In this document: positions 22,815 through 33,200 of the stretch, piece by piece | Layout: each line of letters starts with the position of its first letter | Position numbering within the stretch: the first letter of the stretch is position 1 | Assembly: GCF_026151205.1 (NCBI RefSeq) | Contig: NC_087072.1 | Location: 14,982,169-15,046,168, forward strand | From: Bolinopsis microptera | Lineage: Eukaryota; Ctenophora; Tentaculata; Lobata; Bolinopsidae | Direction: 5' to 3' | Length of the DNA: 64,000 bases | Made by a program: the position numbers and the translations under genes | Notes under the pieces: model-generated | Told to the model about the DNA's origin: nothing | Seen by the model: only the letters and a program-made list of their open reading frames with translations | The model's database searches: none

Positions 22815-25800
22815 AATGGTTTGGTGGTTAAGGGGTTTTCCAAACTCCAGGGGCTCGTGAAGTGTCTTACACAACCTCTCCGAGCCCAAGATCCGTAGTG
22901 CGTGGTGAAGAGCCACACCCTTCTCGAGGTGCCACTGTTAAGCTTAGTAGCCTGTTCTGGGTGATTCCAGTTAAAACAGGTGAACGGTAACAGAACACTG
23001 CGGCTCTAGACCAGTACAGGTCGAAAAATATAACCGGGACATCTGTCTCGTTAGGACTGCATGCAGTTCATCGGGTGCGAAGGGCCAGCATCCCTTCCAC
23101 CTCAAATAACAACGCTACTGAAACAACACACACATCAAATGGACGGAGTGCTACTTCCAATTCAAGGACGGATGGTTCCAGCATGACGGAGGCTGGGCAA
23201 AGCCTACGGGACCCCAGTCGCCTGATGAGAAGAGGGGGTACTCGTCATCCGACCAGATTTATTAGTCAACAGATCATCCATGTTGACCCTGCTTCCAACA
23301 AATCCAATCCAGTAAATTATTGCAAACAGTTTTTACGTTTTGGAACATGGAACGTTCTATCTCTTGTCAGCTCATCTACACAGCTCTACCAACTTAGTCA
23401 AAACATTGATCAGTACAGATTGGATCTTTTGGGGATCACCGAGACTCACATGCCTGGATCTGGCACCACTCTACTGGACAATGGCAGTCTACTTATCCAT
23501 TCCGGTAGAGTCGACGGGATCAAGAGACAGGGAGTCGGTCTCAGTCTTTCAAAACGAATCAGAAACTCCCTGATATCGTTCACTCCCACATCGGAGCGGG
23601 TTTTAACTGCTAGGCTGCATAGTAAGCAAATCAACATCTCTGTTGTTGTGGCCTATGCTCCAACTGAGGGTGCAGAGGAGAGTGAGAAAGATAAGTTTTA
23701 TAGGACACTCACAGATACATTTGATGGGCTACCTCGTCACGATATCAAGTTACTGCTCGGCGATTTTAATGCAAAAGTAACATCAGGCAGATATGGAAGT
23801 GAAGCGGTCATCGGTGGGGAATCACTCCATAGCTCATCAAATGACAACGGGACAAGACTTGTGGATTTCTGTGCGACGAACCAGCTTGTCATCGGGGGAA
23901 CTCTCTTCGAGCACAAGAAAATTCACAAGGGAACATGGCGGTCCCCCAACGGGCTCACCGTCAATCAGATAGATCATATCTGCATTGGAAAGCGGTTTCG
24001 TCAGTCACTTTTTGATGTTAGGGTATGTCGCGGGGCAGACATCGGCTCCGATCATTATCTGGTTCTAGGACTGCTGAAAATCAAACTTCAGTCAGTGACA
24101 AAGATCAACGCCAACAGGCCCAATGTGCCTGCCATTGAGCGCCTGAGGGATAGTACTACGGTTACAGAGTACAATGTGGCTCTTCAAAACCGATTTGCAA
24201 GTCTGGATAGTGAGGTCAACCTCGAGGATATGTGGCGTAATCTCAGTCAGACCGTCACTGATGTCTCACTGGAGGTACTAGGCAAGAGACCCCGGAAGGC
24301 AAAGGAGCAACACCTGTCACGGAAGACCAAGGATTTATTGATTCAGCGGGCACAGTTTAAGCGCAAAGACCCAAACTCGGACGCTAACAGGTCAGAGTAT
24401 TCTAAACTTAATAAGTTAGTCAAGAAAAGCAGCAAGCTAGACGACAATAACTGGGCAGTTAGAGTAGCTACTGATCTTGAGGAAGCAGCGAGCAAAGGTC
24501 AGCAGCGTGAGGTATGGGCAAAGATCAAGAAGATCTCTGGTAAGAACAAGAAGCCTCAAGCATCTTGTGTCCGGGACAAGGACGGTAGGAAGATCACGGA
24601 TCCCCAACAGCAGAGGGATAGGTGGAAGGAGCACTTTACTGAACTTCTGAACCCTCCATTATCAAGTGTCGACCTTGCCGACCTTGATACAGTACCACCC
24701 CAACCCCACTTTAACTCTCTCTCTTGTTCGGATGGACCACCCACCAGAGACGAGATTAGTTACTCCCTGACAAAGCTTAAGAACAACAAAAGCCCAGGAG
24801 TGGACGGGATAACTAACGAGCAACTGAAGTATGGTGCGAGTGCTCTAGTTGATCAACTAGAGTGTCTATTCAAGAAAGTGTGGGAAGAAGAGACTGTTCC
24901 TGAAGATTGGTTAAAGGGTGTGATCATTGTTATTGGGAAGAAAGGAGACACTTCAGTCTGCGGGAACAACAGAGGGATCACCTTAAGGTCTACAGCATCT
25001 AAGCTTTTTCAGATGATTCTTCTTAAGCGGTTACATGCTGGTATGGAGTGTCTTCTCAGGGAGAATCAGTGCGGATTTAGACAGAACCGCTCATGTATTG
25101 ATCAGATTTATTCTCTCCGAACTATTATTCATAACTGTCTTGAGTTTAACATTCCTCTTTACATTAATTTTGTCGATTTCAAGGCAGCGTTCGATTCTAT
25201 CAGAAGGGACTTTATTTGGTGCAGTATGAGACACTATGGGCTGCCTGAAAAATATGTCAGAATATTTCAGTCATTTTTTGGGGGTACCATGAGTGCCGTG
25301 AGGGTTAATGGGGAGCTGACAGACTGGTTTGATGTTAACTCAGGCACAGGTCAGGGCGACATTCAAGCACCTCCTGTCTTTAATTTCTGCCTAAACTTTT
25401 CTGCATTTCTGGCTGAGACCAACAAGATCATCAGTCAAGGCGCAGTGCTGCAGAAAGAGACGAAGACGGTCGAGGAAAAGGTCATTTTGGACACCGATTA
25501 TGCTGATGACATGGCTATTATGGACAACTCAGGGGAAGGCCTACAGGAGTCAACTGATCTATTAGTTCATTACAGCTCCTACGCTGGGCTCAGAATAAAT
25601 GCAAAGAAGACCCAATGCATGGCTGTAAGCAAGTGCGCCTCCCAGCGACCTTTCATCAAGGATGATTGTATTGAGCTGTCGGTTGAGGGTGAACCCGTCG
25701 AGCAGGTTAGCAACTTTGTCTACCTGGGTGCAACTATCAGTGGGGATGGGACAATCAACAGAGACCTGGATGTCCGTATCCAGAAGGCTAATGGCGCCTT

Positions 25801-26435
25801 TCATCAGCTCTGGAACATTTGGAATAGCAGAACTATAAAGACTCCAACCAAGATCAGGATCTATAGGGCTGCTGTCCTCACCATCTTGTTGTATGGAGCT
25901 GAAGTCTGGAACACCACCAAAAAGCAGATGAAACGCTTCGAGGTTTTCCATCAAACCTCCTTGAGAAGGATCCTTAGGATTAAATGGTTCTTTCATGTTT
26001 CCAACGAAGAAGTTCTTAGGAGGGCTGGCATCAAGTCAGTCGAGACTTTCATCAGTGCTGCCAGGTTACGTTGGTATGGACATGTAGTTAGAATGCCAGA
26101 CTCTAGACTACCAAGGTTTCTGTTGAATTGGAAGCCAAATTATGGAAAGAGGTCAAGGGGCAGACCCCGTAAGAACTGGAAGTCCTGCGTACTCGAAGAT
26201 GCTGCTAAGTTTACAGGTGTTGAAAACATCGACAACAACACGACAGAAGCTTTGGCTACCAACCGAGTACAGTGGAGACATATGTTACGCCGCCAACGCG
26301 ATGTGTGTGATGCAGGCCACTCCAACGACTAGGAGGAGACCTTACCATGTAACATGTATGTATGGTAATGGTTCAGATTTTGATATGTTTAATTTCTCAA
26401 CTATCTCCCAATGTTCAGCTTGGTAAATAAATGTT
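22815..26435 (+). mobile_element. Near-full-length LINE (EN-RT non-LTR retrotransposon)
   Basis: A GC-richer leader starts near 22815, shortly before the long open frame, and differs in composition from the flank. After the stop at 26332 there is a short 3' region with a potential hairpin (CCTTACCAT and ATGGTAATGG) and an AATAAA-like end near 26425. Target duplications were not found by eye. Structure and tail motifs suggest an RTE/CR1-like group; the clade is uncertain. Confidence 0.75.
23183..26332 (+). CDS. LINE endonuclease-reverse transcriptase, apparently intact
   Basis: The frame is open from 23009, but the first in-frame ATG is 23183, giving 1,049 residues; upstream codons (from GTG 23075) could also be translated. 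Domains: an N-terminal APE-like endonuclease (about 23335-24100; FGTWNVLSL, GITETHMPG, LLLGDFNAKV, QIDHICI and catalytic GSDHYLV), a linker, then a reverse transcriptase (NNKSPGVDGITNEQLKYG, GNNRGITLRS, NQCGFRQNRS, FVDFKAAFDSI, GTGQGDIQAPP, and catalytic YADD at about 25499-25510). A C-terminal zf/thumb tail follows (LRWYGHVVRMP, GRPRKNW). All catalytic blocks are present with no stop or frameshift, so the copy may be young. The activity is target-site nicking and target-primed reverse transcription. Confidence 0.9.
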   Translation: MTEAGQSLRDPSRLMRRGGTRHPTRFISQQIIHVDPASNKSNPVNYCKQFLRFGTWNVLSLVSSSTQLYQLSQNIDQYRLDLLGITETHMPGSGTTLLDNGSLLIHSGRVDGIKRQGVGLSLSKRIRNSLISFTPTSERVLTARLHSKQINISVVVAYAPTEGAEESEKDKFYRTLTDTFDGLPRHDIKLLLGDFNAKVTSGRYGSEAVIGGESLHSSSNDNGTRLVDFCATNQLVIGGTLFEHKKIHKGTWRSPNGLTVNQIDHICIGKRFRQSLFDVRVCRGADIGSDHYLVLGLLKIKLQSVTKINANRPNVPAIERLRDSTTVTEYNVALQNRFASLDSEVNLEDMWRNLSQTVTDVSLEVLGKRPRKAKEQHLSRKTKDLLIQRAQFKRKDPNSDANRSEYSKLNKLVKKSSKLDDNNWAVRVATDLEEAASKGQQREVWAKIKKISGKNKKPQASCVRDKDGRKITDPQQQRDRWKEHFTELLNPPLSSVDLADLDTVPPQPHFNSLSCSDGPPTRDEISYSLTKLKNNKSPGVDGITNEQLKYGASALVDQLECLFKKVWEEETVPEDWLKGVIIVIGKKGDTSVCGNNRGITLRSTASKLFQMILLKRLHAGMECLLRENQCGFRQNRSCIDQIYSLRTIIHNCLEFNIPLYINFVDFKAAFDSIRRDFIWCSMRHYGLPEKYVRIFQSFFGGTMSAVRVNGELTDWFDVNSGTGQGDIQAPPVFNFCLNFSAFLAETNKIISQGAVLQKETKTVEEKVILDTDYADDMAIMDNSGEGLQESTDLLVHYSSYAGLRINAKKTQCMAVSKCASQRPFIKDDCIELSVEGEPVEQVSNFVYLGATISGDGTINRDLDVRIQKANGAFHQLWNIWNSRTIKTPTKIRIYRAAVLTILLYGAEVWNTTKKQMKRFEVFHQTSLRRILRIKWFFHVSNEEVLRRAGIKSVETFISAARLRWYGHVVRMPDSRLPRFLLNWKPNYGKRSRGRPRKNWKSCVLEDAAKFTGVENIDNNTTEALATNRVQWRHMLRRQRDVCDAGHSND

Positions 26436-28078
26436 CGTTCGCAGACACAACTAATCCAAGTGTCGACGGTCTGTGCTGACATGGTGTAGACTAAGGTTTG
26501 GCCAGTCAATTGAAATATAACAATAGTGACGCGACGACGGAAGTTTTCGGAATATATTCTATGTGAGTTATAGTATGTGGTGCCTGTGCTATGTAGGTTT
26601 TAGACTGTTGGCCAACATTACGTCTAATACTGCAACACTATTTTAGCTGTTTAGCCCCGCCATCTTTTATTTTGTTGCGTGACTACTTTTGAAATCTAAC
26701 GCGAACATTTTATAATTTGCTAACTCGTTGAAAGCCTTGATTAATATTTTTTTGGCGGCTTGCTTCAGTGATGTGTTTGACCGAAATATACAAATTTGTT
26801 CTCTCCAGAGGTTGTGGTAGCATTGTGGCGATGTTCACCCTAAATATATTGTTCCACTATTCATTTGAGTTGAACCAAAGCCGAAGCGAAGCATTTAGGG
26901 GAGGGGGATTAAAATTATTCATCCGAAAAAATGTTTAATCCGAAATCAGTGATGATAGACATTAGATTTTCACAATTCACATGCCTTCAAAAAGTCCGTA
27001 TACTAACATTTCATGAGATAATAAATTCAAAACTATAATTCCCGATAGAAACTGTGAACGTAACCAATATTATTTTAGAACTTATTTACTATTTTGATAA
27101 AGTTATGTAGCAAAAACTTTCTCTGTTCCATCCAACAGTTGATTATTATAAAAAAGTAGTACACAAATTAATAAAAACATGTGAAAACTAGTAAGTAATA
27201 AAACTAGAGGTTTATACTATATAGTTACTGGTTTCTCACAACTATTGTCATCTGCATCAACACACCTCTATTGATAAGCTGCTTCAATAGCTTCCATTCT
27301 TTAACTCAGCTCATTAGCAGAGCGAGAGGCTGGCCCCACCCAGTAAAACTAAATGCTATAGTTACTCCTATTTGATCCTGGTCTCGTATTCATCATTCAT
27401 AGATAATAATATTCCCACTGAGCTAGTTCAATATAAGAATATAGTTCCTTACTCCCAGTTATTTCTTTAGTACGGGCAGGAATTCTCATTAGCAAGTTAA
27501 TAACGCTTATGAGAATTGAGTGACTACTAAATGTATTGTTAATAATAATAGAGAATAGTTCTAACTCTTTATAATAAATTGCTGGTTACACATTTTTGTT
27601 GGTTTCTCACATTGATTGCCATCTTCTCCGTCAGTACTCCGCCCACAATACAAACACCTTTCTTCCATTATGCTCATTAGCATAGCAAGGACTTAATAGA
27701 GGTGATAATATTAACACCGCTGAGAAACCACTATTTAGAAATTATTTAGTCATCAAGGTGAGATTCTCAACGCCAGCTTTACTTAGGTTTTACAGACTCA
27801 TAATGGTTGTTATTAGAATCTATTGATTAGTTTTTTACACCCTACTGCTACTGCTACTCATCATTGATTTATCAGCTCTCTGATAAATCAGAAAGTTATA
27901 TTTATAGCTCCTTCTTCGAGTCCATCCTTCACTTAGCTTCTCCGGCGTGACGGTGAAGCCAACATATTGTGGTTCCTGTGAGGGCATTGGTTGACAATTT
28001 GCAAATTCGTTGCAGCTCGACGTTCAGTTCACAAGAAGCATTAATTCCAGCGGTTTTTAATAGACTCTTGCAATACTT
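26436..28078. other. Intergenic, with a diverged 370-bp-spaced duplication
   Basis: No gene. Segments near 27230-27340 and 27595-27690 share GGTTTCTCACA...TTG.CATCT and then a CTCATTAGCA-AGCRAG motif, which suggests two diverged copies of one unit. Confidence 0.4.
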
Positions 28079-28312
28079 CTTAAGGGTCTGCCCACACTAC
28101 GCCTATATTCCCCGAAGGTCTGCCCACACTACGCCATGTGGTGACCGGCCACATGGCGTGGGTCAAAAAACCGGATTCACACAACGAGGCGCGTAGTGTG
28201 GGCAGAGCTCCCACCAGTTGGCTTGGAAACTCTCGGGAATAGAGGCACGGATTTTTAAAATCCGTGCCAGAAGTACTTAAGCCTAAGGGTCTGCCGTGGG
28301 CAGACCCTTAAG
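28079..28312. mobile_element. MITE-like element with 17-bp terminal inverted repeats
   Basis: CTTAAGGGTCTGCCCAC at 28079-28095 is the exact reverse complement of 28296-28312. Inside, GTCTGCCCACACTACGCC occurs twice, and its inverse GGCGCGTAGTGTGGGCAGA lies near 28188-28206. The central GGCCACATGGCGTGGG segment is also palindromic. No coding capacity; 234 bp is typical of a MITE. Confidence 0.75.
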
Positions 28313-28860
28313 TACGTTTATTACGTAAAATTTAAGAAATACGTACTTTTCCCAGAGTCACATCCTGTTGTAGAAACATAGTTTTATTTAACTTAATTTT
28401 AGCTTTAGTCTTAGACGATCATGGTATTGCATAGCTCGTTGGGATCATAGTATAGGAGTTCTAATCTTATTATATATAAAGCGAGACGATATATATGGAT
28501 CCGTGCCATTTTACTGACACCACGGCATCAACTTTAACGCGACTTTCCCAAAAACCGTAAAAGATTTAGATACCTATACAACTGAAACTTTTTTGACTGG
28601 GTCAAATGCTTGAATGGCCTTCAAATCAGCATGAAAAAATAAAAAATTGGCCAAGGAATAAGAATTTTAGTGCCAAAAATTTGGACCCCCAAGTGGTGTC
28701 AAAAACGCGAAATAAGTAATAATTACTTTAGTCTCTTGAGTCTTGACACCACTTTATAGTAAAACGGGTTCCTGCTAGTTCCTATAAGTTGGGAATGAGG
28801 TAATTATCTGTTCACAGATCACCCTGTGAACCTACAAGGAAATATTTCCTGTAGATTCTC
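28313..28860. other. Upstream flank of the mosaic-protein gene
   Basis: No coding sequence. CCATTTTACTGACACCAC (about 28505) and GACACCACTTTATAGTAAAACGG (about 28745) are partly inverted and may mark a small relic element. Confidence 0.35.
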
Positions 28861-28862
28861 GG

Positions 28863-28876
28863 TATATATTATATAA
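28863..28876 (+). promoter_or_regulatory. TATA-like promoter of the mosaic gene
   Basis: TATATATTATATAA lies about 285 bases before the preferred start codon at 29160. It would place a transcript start near 28895-28905. AT-rich surroundings make this tentative. Confidence 0.35.
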
Positions 28877-29159
28877 GCAACATTTGACAGTGCATCTTGT
28901 GGAGTGAGCTATGTGTGCAGCCTTGGCGAACTCGGTGAATGTCCTTGCTGTACTGCAGTAGTGTTAAACAAGGAACTAAAACCGAGGGGTTCCGCTCAGG
29001 CCCTTCACACTTTGTTTCTGTCTGGTTCTAATACTCTAATATACCATTACAATAATGACTTTAATATATAATAGCTAGCCTTCTTTTATATTGGTTCCAA
29101 CACTACCGCCGACCCTATACTGTGCTGACCGAATGTATACGACTTATATTCTCAACAGG

Positions 29160-30239
29160 ATGTGTACCCTATTAAAACTAGGAGCACTGCTTCATGTGGT
29201 GATCCTGATTACAACTGGAACAGCGGATGAGGACTGTGATAACTCTGGTGAAGGGTACTCACTGCCCTGTAACCCAGCAGCTGATCCCTGGGAGGAGACG
29301 AGGGCTAAGATGGATAGAGTGACAACAGAATTAGACATTAACGAATCTGCAGAAAGAGGCATCTCAAAGTGGATGAGAGTCAAATTCGGCAAAGAGAAAG
29401 TGGAAGCAGCCGTTAATACTCCATTTAAGCTAGCTAAAATTGGCAAAGAGGTTCGCGAATCGTTAAAAAGTACAGCACGAAAGCTTACAGAAGCGGCAGC
29501 ACTGAAAGCTCTAACACCTGAAATGGCTAAATCAACAGCTAAAGGATTGAAGAAAGTTGCGTTGAAAGCTGTTAAAATTCTTGGAGCTCTGGCTAGTGCA
29601 GCACAATTTATAGGTCCAATCATCGACATTATTATGCTTTTCAAACCCATAACAAAATCAAGAGAATTGAAGGCAATTGAATCTGGTTTTGCGAAAGTGG
29701 GGGCAAAAATTGATTCAGTGTCGTATCAGTTGGAGAACATCAAAGATGCTGAGGGTTGGAATTCTATAGTCAGCGTGTTGCTGGAATTTGAGGGAAATGT
29801 AGACCATGCAATGGAAAAGTACAAACAACTCGTCGAGGATATTCAAGCCATGGATCCATCTCAAGATATGCCTCTTATTGTGAAAAGTCACATTGAAGAG
29901 TTAATCGATGCAGTCAGAGGCTCCGCAGACATCGGTAACAAATTGCAGATAGTGGATAATATTTTCAAAGGCGATTCGGCATTCACAAACGGGAAAACCT
30001 TAATTGAGATGTTTGTTGACTTCACTGATAATGATTGCAGCAAGATCCTCCCGATGTCCAACAAACTCATCAAGATTGTCAAGGATGCCCAACGGTTGCA
30101 GTACTTCTACGAGATCAACCAAAAGTTGGTGCAGCCTGATGATGACAAAGCATATCCAAAGATGATATACGATATGTACAAGGAATCTGTTACCCAATAC
30201 ACAAAATGTACCCAGAATGCCGCCTCCTACGCTCTGAAG
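29160..30239 (+). CDS. Mosaic gene exon 1: signal peptide and helical cephalotoxin-like region
   Basis: Encodes 360 residues. MCTLLKLGALLHVVILITTG is a signal peptide with likely cleavage before DEDC. Then follow Lys/Ala-rich amphipathic helices, a hydrophobic stretch (about residues 142-162) and a helical segment (ELKAIESGFAKVGAKIDSVS). This pattern is shared with proteins annotated SE-cephalotoxin-like in invertebrates and fishes. It ends at CTGAAG before GTAAGA, phase 0. Confidence 0.7.
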
Positions 30240-33200
30240 GTAAGATAATTACTTTTTAAAATTCTTGATAGTTTTGAGGGTAGGTGGAGGCCGGAGGGTT
30301 GTTATGGAAACGTTTGTTGAGAGATCTTAATTTTCGCAGTCTAGGGCTATAGTTATAATTAACTTTAACACATGGTGTCGCATAAGCTATTAAACTAATC
30401 AATTGGACATTTGTCCTCCGATTCGAATAACTGAATAAAGTTTTGAGAAATTCTGGGATATAGTGTAATGATTAAATAAAATCGTAATGTGTAAGACATT
30501 GAATGTAGTCATGCAACTTTGTACCCTCAAGGGAAGATCAAGACCGTTAATCAATGACCATCGCCGAGAAATTTACTTCATCCTTTAAAACTTTCATTTC
30601 TTTCAGGAAGTAAAAGTGTTGTATAATAATGACGAAAAGCTTGTAAACATAATAGACAAAATAGAACCAAAATACGACCTCTACAACTGGGCTGCTATGA
30701 AAGAAAATGATATAGAGGAGGAGGATTTGGTACTGATAGATAACTCAGCCAGGAAAATGGACGTGACACTGACAGGACTGTCTGAGGATGACCAGGAGAA
30801 ACAGCGTCTATCTCTCTTTGTACTAAAAATGCCTGCTCAAGCTGAAGTTGCGGATGCTGTTGGTCGTATCCAAACAATGTTGGTAAACCTTAAAGATTCT
30901 GATCTCCCTGAATTTGGTCCAAGCGAAGACTGGGATGACACGCAGAAATTTCGCCGCGAAACACTGGCGGACGTTCAAAACCTATTAAAGAAAGACCCAA
31001 CGCTGAAATCTTTGATTGATCTACAAAAGGTGACGATGGTCATGTTCAAAAACGACAGCAGTATTGAACTACACGGATGGCACTACAAGAGTAACATGGA
31101 AGTACGCCAATACACCATGAGACATAATAAGCATGGTCAAAAATATAAAGTGTATGACGAAGATTATCTTGGATTCACTGTGGGATTCTTGTTCAACTTT
31201 CCGGACGATAATAGCGACTTTACCTGCATCAATGGTCACAGAATAGACATGTCATTTGATGGAAACTTTGCGTACTGTCTGTGCAATATGGATTATGGAG
31301 GGGAGGCTTGTGACATCCAACTGAAGAACGATCCTCAGTCATCTCTCAGTGACTCTGTCATGAATTTGGTGAAGATTTATAAGGTCCCCGGCATGTTTGA
31401 TTTGCAGGATGAAATTAAAAAGAGCACGGATACCGTTATGCAGGAAATAGAGGACTCCAAACAAGAAGTGTTTGCAGCAATTCGACAAACTGGAACACAG
31501 ATCACAAAAAGTAAGAATGCCATACTCTCGGCTCAGTCGATTATGCTTAACGATCTAAAGGCTGATAATGCAAGGCTTTTGAAGGAATTTTCAGGTCTTG
31601 GTGAAGCAATGGAGGCCGCTTTTGAAAAAGAAAGAAACGACAGAATCTATAGAACTGAAAAGGGGCAAAAGGTTATCATCAAAACCATTGGTGATGCCAA
31701 TAAAAAAGTCACTGACAGCATCAATAAACTAACGGGAAGAGTCATTGAAAATCGTTACTTCAAAGAATTGAAATTGCATATTCCAGTCTACCAAGAAAAA
31801 TTTGAAACAGCAATCGAGTATGGGGGTTATGGTGAAAGGAGTTTCAGTGAATACTTGAGCGACCATGCGCAAGACTTCCAGGTATCGAAGGCGTCGGTTA
31901 AAAACGCTATAGTCCAGAAATCTGATTCATTTGTGATGGCTCGAATGCAGATAAGTATGAGTAATGGATGCACAGAAACGTACACTCAACAGATTGGAGC
32001 AACATGGGCCGAGCTTATGGAACTTCATCTTGCGATGAACACCATGGAAATGTGGGATTTAGACTACAAGATAAGGACAAGCGAAGACCAAGACAAGATT
32101 AATTTCCATAAGCACGAAAAAGAGGAATTGCAGGAGAAAGCTGCAGAAGACACGAACGAGTTCAAAACGGTATACAGAACAAAAAGTTGCCCGGCATTTT
32201 CCCTGCCTGACATGCTAGGAGGTGGATGCACCAGTTCTGTGACCTACCCCGGCCAGTCTGTCCCCATGCAGTGCTCTGATCCTAACAAATCTCTGGTGCT
32301 ACTATCCACAGGAGAGGTGATTTCTGAGGTACTCTGCCAAAGAGATAGCTCCTGGGCTGTCAATGTTAATAACCTTGCATGTGTGTACAAATGCTTAGAC
32401 TCCTTTTATAACAAATACTACGATATCGGAGAAAAAAGAACACTATCCGCCGCTCCGTCTGGTTCTTACTTTGCTGATGCCAATGGACATGCTGTCACAG
32501 AATCCACCTGCCTCGCACCTACTCCACAACAAGGTGAGAAATATATATATATATCAAAATATATATTTTTATTGGTATTCAAATTAGGTAAAATATTTGG
32601 TAAAATATTCAAATTAGGTAAAATATGACTGATCAGTTATAGCATACATGTGTCTGCAGAATTTTGTAGTTCTTCCCCACTTCCTGGTACAGAATTCAAA
32701 ACTTATAAGAGGGAATTTAAAATTACACTTTTTAAGACAGCGACTCAAGACAATGATATAACTGTACACTAACAGTAGTAATCATTTATTAGATTGGAAA
32801 GCTCCGCCTTCAATCGGAAGACACTCAATATTTCTAAACGTGAGAGAAACACCGTTACAAATCAAAACAGACAGTACAACAGGGAGTGGAGATATGGTGG
32901 ACGTTAGTTTTGTGGATATGGTGATATACGCAGCTGGGGGTTTAACACTTTATTTTACTAACCCCATGCAGTATAGATTGCACAGATGCATGGAAACGAA
33001 GTCAACACTTAACTACGTTCCGGTGGAGACAGATAAAGTTTGGACAATCTTCAGATTAGATAACAGTGTAAAGATAAAGTGCAATGGTGTGCTGTTGGTG
33101 GATGTACAAATGTCTTCTTGTACTCATCATGAGAGTTGGGTTTATGACACTAGAGACACAGATAAAATTATCTTCAATGCCGACGACACTGCTACAGATT

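Noticed and set aside
25562-25996. 144-codon minus-strand frame
   Set aside because: Antisense shadow of the LINE reverse-transcriptase frame, which has clear motifs on the plus strand.
29192-29650. 152-codon minus-strand frame
   Set aside because: Antisense of exon 1 of the mosaic gene, where the plus strand has a signal peptide and correct splice junctions.
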